The notes below the pieces were generated by a model. The model ran no database searches and was not told the origin of the DNA. It worked only from the letters and a program-made list of their open reading frames with translations. A DNA stretch of 64,000 nt from Carallia brachiata. Lineage: Eukaryota; Streptophyta; Magnoliopsida; Malpighiales; Rhizophoraceae. The position numbers and the translations under genes are program-made. Each line of letters starts with the position of its first letter. Within the stretch, counting starts at the first letter, position 1. Shown here piece after piece: positions 58,001 through 64,000 of this stretch. The stretch lies in assembly GCA_021464245.1 (NCBI GenBank), contig JADCRB010000067.1, positions 2,077,908-2,141,907 of the forward strand, given 5' to 3'.

Positions 58001-61000
58001 CGGCTTCTTGTTGGAGGTATGTCTTGGTATGACTTGACATTTAAATATGCAATGCGCTGGAAATGGATAAGCACACTCAAAACCTTCTCTTTATGCCCCT
58101 TAACCAGTTGATATTGACCAATTAATTGCGTAGGGACATTACACATCCAATGGAAGGTAGGTGGGAAAGATAAGGACACGGTAGCTGGTTGAAATTGGAT
58201 GATGGCAAGGAAATGAATAAGAAAATTTATCTTCTGTTTAGGGTCCACAAATTTCATTCTTTAAAGTTAAAAACTGGAAAAAGAAAAAAAAGGTGGATAT
58301 TTTTGGAGTGTTCCTTGGCAAAATTGGGGGTGGGGAGAGAAGAAAATTTTTCCTTTCGTTATGGGTCAAACACCTAGAACGAGGATCTTTTTATTCTTCA
58401 TAATCTCCTTTTTCGCTCCTCATTTTCTCTCAATATGTTAGTAGACATACTTGATTCGGTTGCCAACTTTAGCAGGATGGATTCCTTGTACATTCTACAT
58501 TGTGACATGTGATTATTTGATGATCTTGGGTAGACAGAGTCTCAGCTTTAGATCTTGTGCTTTAGTTTTAGTAGTTTGTTTGGTAGGCTTGAAACTATTA
58601 GGGTCTCTTGTGGTCTGAGGCATGAACACACAAAATTCTCATTGTTGTTCAAGTGGCTGTGGCTGCTTGCTGCAACAACAGCACCAGAGGATCTGCCATT
58701 TTAACTGGTGCCATTCTCTGTTTCCCTAATGCCATTGTACTCGGGCAGCAAATCATTTGTGCTGCAGACTGCAGTCCTGTGTGGTTCATCCTGTGACAGT
58801 AACTCTGTTTTGTCTCATGGTTGTTCTGCACAGCATTTCTTTTCTTTTCTTTTCTTTTTCCTTTTTTTTGCCTGAGATTTTTTGACTAGATATATCTCCA
58901 ACATGGAATTTCAGATCCTTCTACTTGTACGGTTTCTGCAAATACTCCACCTGCCTTTGAAAGCTCAAAGAAATTGGTGTCTGCCTGTACACTGTATCAT
59001 GATAAAGGACCAGAACCATGGCTTCGGAAAGCAAGTACAGATGCATGGCTTTCTACAGGAATTACTGAGGCTGTTGACAGTGCAGATGGTGGACAACATG
59101 ATCAGGGTGATATTTACTGTGTTGTATGCTATGAGAGTGGTGCTTTAGAAATATTTGATGTGCCAAATTTTGGTTCTGTTTTTTTTGTGGATAAGTTTGT
59201 TTCTGGAAAAAGTCATCTTGTGGACACCTACTCGCGGGAATCAGCCAGAGAGTCTCAGAATTTAATGAATAAAAATCTTGAAGAACTGGCTGGCCTAGGC
59301 AGGAAAGAGAGTACTCAAAATATAAAGATTGTTGAGTTGGCTATGCAGAGATGGACTGGATATCATAGTCGCCCCTTTCTTTTTGGCATTCTGACTGATG
59401 GGACAATTCTTTGTTACCATGCCTACCTGTTTGAAGTTGCAGATGGTTCATCTAAAACAGAGGATGCTGTTTCTGGACAGCATTCTGCTGGTCTAAGCAG
59501 CATTAGCGCTTCAAGGCTCAGAAATTTGCGATTTGTTCGTGTTCCCTTGGACACTTATGTAAGAGAGGAAACATCAAGTGAAACCTCCAGCCAAAGAATC
59601 ACCGTTTTCAAGAACATTAGTGGATATCAGGGCCTTTTCCTTTCTGGGTCAAGACCAGCTTGGTTTATGTTATTTAGAGAGCGATTACGAGTTCATCCAC
59701 AGGTCAGGAGATTATCTGATGGTCTAAAGGTTTTGTTTATATTCCTGAACCAAGGCAATGGCATGAGCAAACATGCTGACGGTCGTTAATGGCTTTGCTT
59801 TTTCTCTTCAGCTAAATTTTACGGCCTTTTCTCACTGCTTTACTATACTCTTTTTCTGCAGTTATGTGACGGATCTATCGTTGCATTTACTGTCCTTCAC
59901 AACGTGAACTGTAATCATGGGCTTATTTATGTTACATCACAGGTTAATATGAATTGTTTCTGGCTGCCATTTTGCATGAATACCTGTACACTAAATTGTT
60001 CGGCTTATCTGGAAGTTAATTGAATATTCCTACCATACAGGGCAATTTAAAGATTTGTCAGCTGCCGTCAACCTCTAGTTATGACAACTACTGGCCGGTA
60101 CAAAAGGTATCATTCGTTTTTTTGTTTTTTTTTGTTATTTTCTTATTTATGATTTAGTCATCGATCTGCTGATTTCAGGTTTTTTTTTTTTTTTTTTGTT
60201 GGTTAGGTTCCATTGAAAGGAACTCCGCATCAAGTTACATATTTCGCAGAGAGAAATTTATATCCGCTTATAGTTTCAGTTCCAGTAAATCTCCTCTCTA
60301 TTTCTTAGACATGTATTTACTTATTTATTTTGCTTTGCTAGGGCCCAACTCTCATGTTGATGGTGCCTTGTTCTGAAATATTTGTGGTCAGAAGTTGAGT
60401 TTTGCCTTGTATGAATTAGGTGTATGCAAAAAACACTTATAAATTACCATATAAATATCAAAATATCACGTCTGACCCATTCCCATACCATTCCACATTG
60501 TGGGAGCCTTGTGCTCTAGGACGCCCTGTTTCCAACCAATTTTGGAAACATGAGGTTCAAAAGATAAAACAAGAAAGGGAGAAAAGAATGACAATACATG
60601 GTGCACCAAACTTAAGAATTTGTCATTGCTAGATTGCCCTGGGAGCTGGCCATCAATTTGAGGTTCAAATATGCTCAGCAAATTGTACTTAACATTCTGG
60701 CCAGCAATTGTTATTTAGTCATCTCTTCATCATGTATTAAATGCCTGCTTGAGCAACTTGCACTTATCTCAAAGAAGACTCAGGGTCTGAATAGCAGTGT
60801 GGCACAACACAACACACCTTGGTGTATAGATACGTTAGTACTGTTAATGTTGTTGTATTTTCTATGTTTTTATGCAACATTCTATTCAGCATATGCTGAA
60901 GCTGAAATGCCACCTTTGCTTTTCCAGGTTTACAAGCCATCGAATCAGGTGCTTTCGTCGCTGGTTGATCAAGAAGTTGGCCATCATATGGAGAATATCA

Positions 61001-63184
61001 ATTTGAGTCCTGATGAGCTGCACCTAACTTACTGTGTAGATGAATTTGAGGTCCGAATCTTGGAACCTGAGAAATCTGGTGGTCCTTGGCAAGCCAAGGC
61101 TACAATCCCAATGCAAAGTTCTGAAAATGCACTAACTGTGCGAATGGTTACACTGTTTGTAAGTGTTCTCTTTTACCATGCAAATAACTTTCTGTTGGTG
61201 ATTGAGAGGATAAAACTCAATCTCTTTCATTACAAATTTTTTATTGACACTGCCAGCATTTTGCCATACCAATAACCTAATAACTACTGGAGATACAAAA
61301 TTATGTGGCTTTTGTTCTTTAAATATATGAAAGTTTTCATTATACATTTGGTGGTTTTTTTCTTTAAAAAAACAGAGGAAGAGTAGGCCAATTTGAACAT
61401 AACTTTTAGATGGAGAGACTTTGTGTCACCATGTACTCATTCCTAAGAACATCAGTGGAGTTCTACAACTTTTGTAGTCTCTTTTCAGAATACAGCTACG
61501 AAGGAGAATGAAATACTTTTGGCTGTTGGGACTGCTTATGTGCAAGGCGAGGATGTTGCGGCAAGAGGACGCGTGCTTCTATTTTCTTTTGGGAAAACTA
61601 CGGATAATTCTCAAAACTTGGTATTTGTGGATGAGCTGGCCCTTCTCTTGTTTATCTTTGTGTTTTAATTAAATTCTTTTGTTTTGTTAGCTCAATCTGT
61701 GTGAAAGTTTAGCTTTCTGTCAGACCCTTGCTTCTGTTCTTGTTATTTCCCATATTCTGCAGTAATAATTGTTTCAGTATCCCTTCCCTTTCAGGTTTCA
61801 GAAGTCTATTCAAAAGAATTGAAGGGTGCTATATCTGCTTTGGCAGCCCTGCAAGGCCATTTGTTGATAGCTTCTGGTCCTAAAATTATTTTGCACAAGT
61901 GGACTGGTACAGAGTTGATTGGTGTTGCATTTTTTGATGCTCCCCCATTGTACGTTGTGAGCTTAAATATTGTAAGTGTTCCTAAACAGCATCTGCTCTG
62001 AATATTTGTTTGGATAACATATGGATCCTTTAAATGTGTTTGCTCTTGTGCATTTGATCTAAAGTTCTAGTGCCTTGATTCAAATGTTTGATGTGTTTCT
62101 TTGTGCTAGCCATGCTTGCATGTCTAAAAGAAGAAATAGGAAAAAAAGGATAGACAGGGAATTTTGCACTATATTAATGAAGAGGAACTGCGTTTGCTCA
62201 ATATTAAGTTGTTCTGACCAATCTGGCTTGTTTAGTATTAAACAAGTTAGGAAGCCTCTGCTAAAGAACAGTGATTGGAATTCATTTGCAATTTCTCGTC
62301 CATTCTAGTAGGAGCATCTATGCCAAAAAGGCCTATTATCCTCTTTCAAATCAAATCCAGGAGTGTAATGTTACCAAACTGTACTAGCTGTGATCAGATC
62401 TTGGATTCAATTTGGTTCTGCATGTTAGTATTATTGTGATTAGGTCAAAGGAGAAAAGTATTGTATGCAATAGGGCTATCAAAAACCGACCAACCCACCC
62501 CAAACCGACCAATCTAACTCGCACAAACCTTCATCCGTCAAAACCGCAAGGGTTTGGATTGGTTGTGGTTTTAAAATTTTAAAATCCGCCGTGGGTGGTT
62601 TGTGTGCGGATTGGGGGTTTTAAATCAGCTCAATTCGACCCAATCCGTCCCTTATATATATATATAGTGTTCGCAGTTTTATTGACGAACATGAAGGAAT
62701 AGAGTACAACTGTTTTCTAGTGCAAAGGTTGGCATGGCTATTGACGGTTGAATAACTTGCAAAAGTGCACGGAATCCGTTTCAATTTTAAAGCATACTAC
62801 CTATTATGCTATAGTCAAAACAAGTGAAGACGCCAATAAGTTGAGAGAAGAGCGCACGCAAAGGTATATATAAGTATATATATATGGAAGTGGTATTTAT
62901 CAAATATTAGTGTTTGTTTGCGCGCACAAACGTATATATAAGTATGTATATATGGAAGTGGTATTTATGAAATATTAGTGTTCGTTTAGTTTTCTTTTAT
63001 TGCTTGCAATTCGTCAAAACCAATCCACTTGCGGATTGGATTGGGTAGGACAACGAATTGGGTGCAGATGGAAAATCATCCAATCCGCCATCCGCGGATT
63101 GGATGCAAATATATCCCTAAAACCGATCAATCCAACCAACGAACACCCCTGGTACTATGTGATGCATTTACATTTGCTCTTAGT

Positions 63185-63222
<38 letters not shown>

Positions 63223-64000
63223 TGTTGTCATACTGATGTAAACAAACTAGGTTGAATCTGCTTGCTTCTTTCTAACCTTTGGAAAATTTTTTCTTTTTGG
63301 TCATGCCTTGTCATTGCAGGTCAAGAATTTTATCCTGTTGGGTGATATTCATAAAAGTATTTATTTTCTTAGTTGGAAGGAGCAGGGAGCTCAACTGAGC
63401 TTATTGGCTAAAGATTTTGGCTACCTTGATTGTTTTGCAACTGAGTTTTTGATTGATGGAAGCACACTAAGCCTTGTGGTTTCTGATGAACAAAAGAACA
63501 TTCAGGTTAGCCCATTCATTGTGTGATTTGTTTCCATGGATATCATCACTTAATATGGATCTCTTAGATGAATTAGGACATAGAAGTCTTTGATGGATCT
63601 TCCTTTTTGAAAACAGTACTATCCCCTTCCTGACAAATCCATCTACTCAGACTATTCACAATTTCTGCAATCCTCTTTATTCTCTAGAAAGGCTTTCTCT
63701 TTTAGTTTCTTGATTTGGGCATCATAATGTTCTGCAATGACAGAGTTACCACTGAGTTGTAATTCCATAGTTGAGCTAAATCTGATTTATTTGGTTTGTT
63801 TTATTTTGGTTAATGAGCTGGTTTCAATTCTGAACCAGCCATCCAGTTTGACTAAGGAGCCTGGTCATCGTGGTGGGCTCTTGGGTTTGGTTTCTCCTCT
63901 TGTATTCAAATTTGATGGAGTTCCTGTAAAAAGGATGCTTGAATATACACATTTTGTTGTCTTTACTATTTAAATCTCTTGCATTATTTGGACTGGATGT
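48505..64000 (+). CDS. CPSF160: CPSF160, cleavage and polyadenylation specificity factor subunit 1 (5' portion)
   Basis: This is the large beta-propeller scaffold of the nuclear complex that recognises the polyadenylation signal and holds CPSF30, WDR33/FY and CPSF73-100. Twenty-four exons can be joined: 48505-48806, 48970-49116, 49266-49419, 49909-50044, 50941-51086, 51741-51836, 51923-51975, 52305-52436, 53285-53336, 53449-53562, 53973-54107, 54622-54750, 55060-55137, 55940-56074, 56973-57067, 57826-58016, 58915-59702, 59862-59942, 60041-60106, 60207-60284, 60928-61158, 61489-61620, 61795-61971 and 63320-63505. They give 3834 bases (1278 residues) of a protein normally about 1440-1460 long; the rest lies beyond the window. 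Plant CPSF160 landmarks include MMHCPTG, FDDSIHGLR, SMHCFEGPEWLHLKRGRESF, TWAGRISWKHHTC, LPHDAYKLLAVPSPIGGVLV and AYVQGEDVAARGRVLLFSFG. The start is uncertain: the conserved MSFAA codons at 48480 are out of frame because of a 4-base duplication, so the next in-frame ATG is used. Confidence 0.95.
51992..52060. repeat. Compound (CT)n(CA)n microsatellite
   Basis: A CT run (51992-52016) passes directly into about 22 CA units (to 52060). It lies in CPSF160 intron 7, 17 bases after the donor. Confidence 0.95.
57285..57412. repeat. Long-stem inverted repeat in CPSF160 intron 15
   Basis: GGAACTATTTTCCAT at 57285-57299 is the exact reverse complement of 57398-57412. Pairing continues inward for about five more bases with one mismatch, giving a stem of about 20 bp with a loop of roughly 90 bases. 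It could be a foldback element or a structured RNA. Confidence 0.7.
62471..63150. mobile_element. hAT-like non-autonomous element in CPSF160 intron 23
   Basis: About 680 bases begin tagggctatcaaaaaccg and end gaacacccct; the ends form a rough inverted repeat (tagggct.. against aggggtgttc..), as in plant hAT elements. Near the ends are many short words with ccaatccgcc/ggattgg symmetry. An internal tandem repeat (62852-62988) is present. No transposase frame and no clear 8-base target duplication were found. Confidence 0.55.
62852..62988 (+). repeat. Tandem duplication inside the intronic element
   Basis: Two units of about 68 bases share tatggaagtggtatttat and aatattagtgtt, at about 62852-62919 and 62920-62988. 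Confidence 0.85.
63186..63218. repeat. (TC)n microsatellite
   Basis: About 16 TC units in CPSF160 intron 23, about 100 bases before the acceptor of exon 24, adding to its pyrimidine tract. Confidence 0.9.

Noticed and set aside
63737..63973. 78-codon plus-strand open frame near the right edge
   Set aside because: It falls where the CPSF160 gene should have an intron after exon 24; its sequence is not the expected next CPSF160 exon and matches no family that I know.
1..64000. CRISPR arrays, bacterial operons, rRNA or tRNA genes
   Set aside because: No spaced identical repeats, cloverleaf signals or rRNA sequence were recognised; the DNA is a plant nuclear region. tRNA and snoRNA detection by eye is weak and a covariance-model scan would be needed to exclude them.

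Overview
This is nuclear DNA from a flowering plant, most likely a woody core eudicot. Genes are split by many short, AT-rich GT-AG introns, intergenic DNA is AT-rich with microsatellites and small transposon remnants, and the predicted proteins are clearly plant family members. I cannot name the species from the sequence. No bacterial operons, CRISPR arrays, rRNA or tRNA genes were seen.

Nine protein genes can be reconstructed with splice junctions that keep frame throughout. Left to right they are: (1) the 3' end of a hexose/H+ symporter gene (STP/HEX6 type, +); (2) a complete tandem duplicate of it (502 aa, +); (3) an Ntn-hydrolase asparaginase / isoaspartyl peptidase-3-like gene (358 aa, +); (4) ceramide kinase, ACD5-like (625 aa, 13 exons, +); (5) a membrane-anchored TMKL1-like pseudokinase without an LRR ectodomain (361 aa, +); (6) an FKBP53-type nuclear immunophilin / histone chaperone (504 aa, 11 exons, +); (7) a two-AT-hook AHL nuclear protein (345 aa, -), convergent with the FKBP gene; (8) a TRICHOME BIREFRINGENCE-LIKE (TBL18-like) polysaccharide O-acetyltransferase (559 aa, -) with a GC-AG intron; (9) the first 24 exons (about 1278 aa) of CPSF160, the large subunit of the mRNA cleavage and polyadenylation specificity factor (+), running off the right edge.

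From memory of Arabidopsis gene order, genes 1-3 and 5 match one chromosome 5 neighbourhood (STP3, asparaginase-3, kinase) and genes 6-8 match one chromosome 4 neighbourhood (FKBP53, AHL3, TBL18), so the window appears to join two conserved microsynteny blocks, with ceramide kinase and CPSF160 as additional members. The genes do not form one pathway; they are independent housekeeping, transport, signalling and chromatin genes.

The gaps hold two related copies of a roughly 1 kb AT-rich non-autonomous transposon-like element (19.5-20.6 kb and 44.2-45.2 kb), a probable hAT-like insertion inside a CPSF160 intron (62.5-63.2 kb), a possible LTR fragment (45.5 kb), several short tandem duplications and microsatellites. 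The most notable points are a 4-base duplication that breaks the conserved start of CPSF160, a GC-AG intron in the TBL gene, a 27-nt in-frame microexon in ceramide kinase, a foldback in a CPSF160 intron, and telo-box motifs shared by three of the promoters. I found no convincing new multi-gene system.
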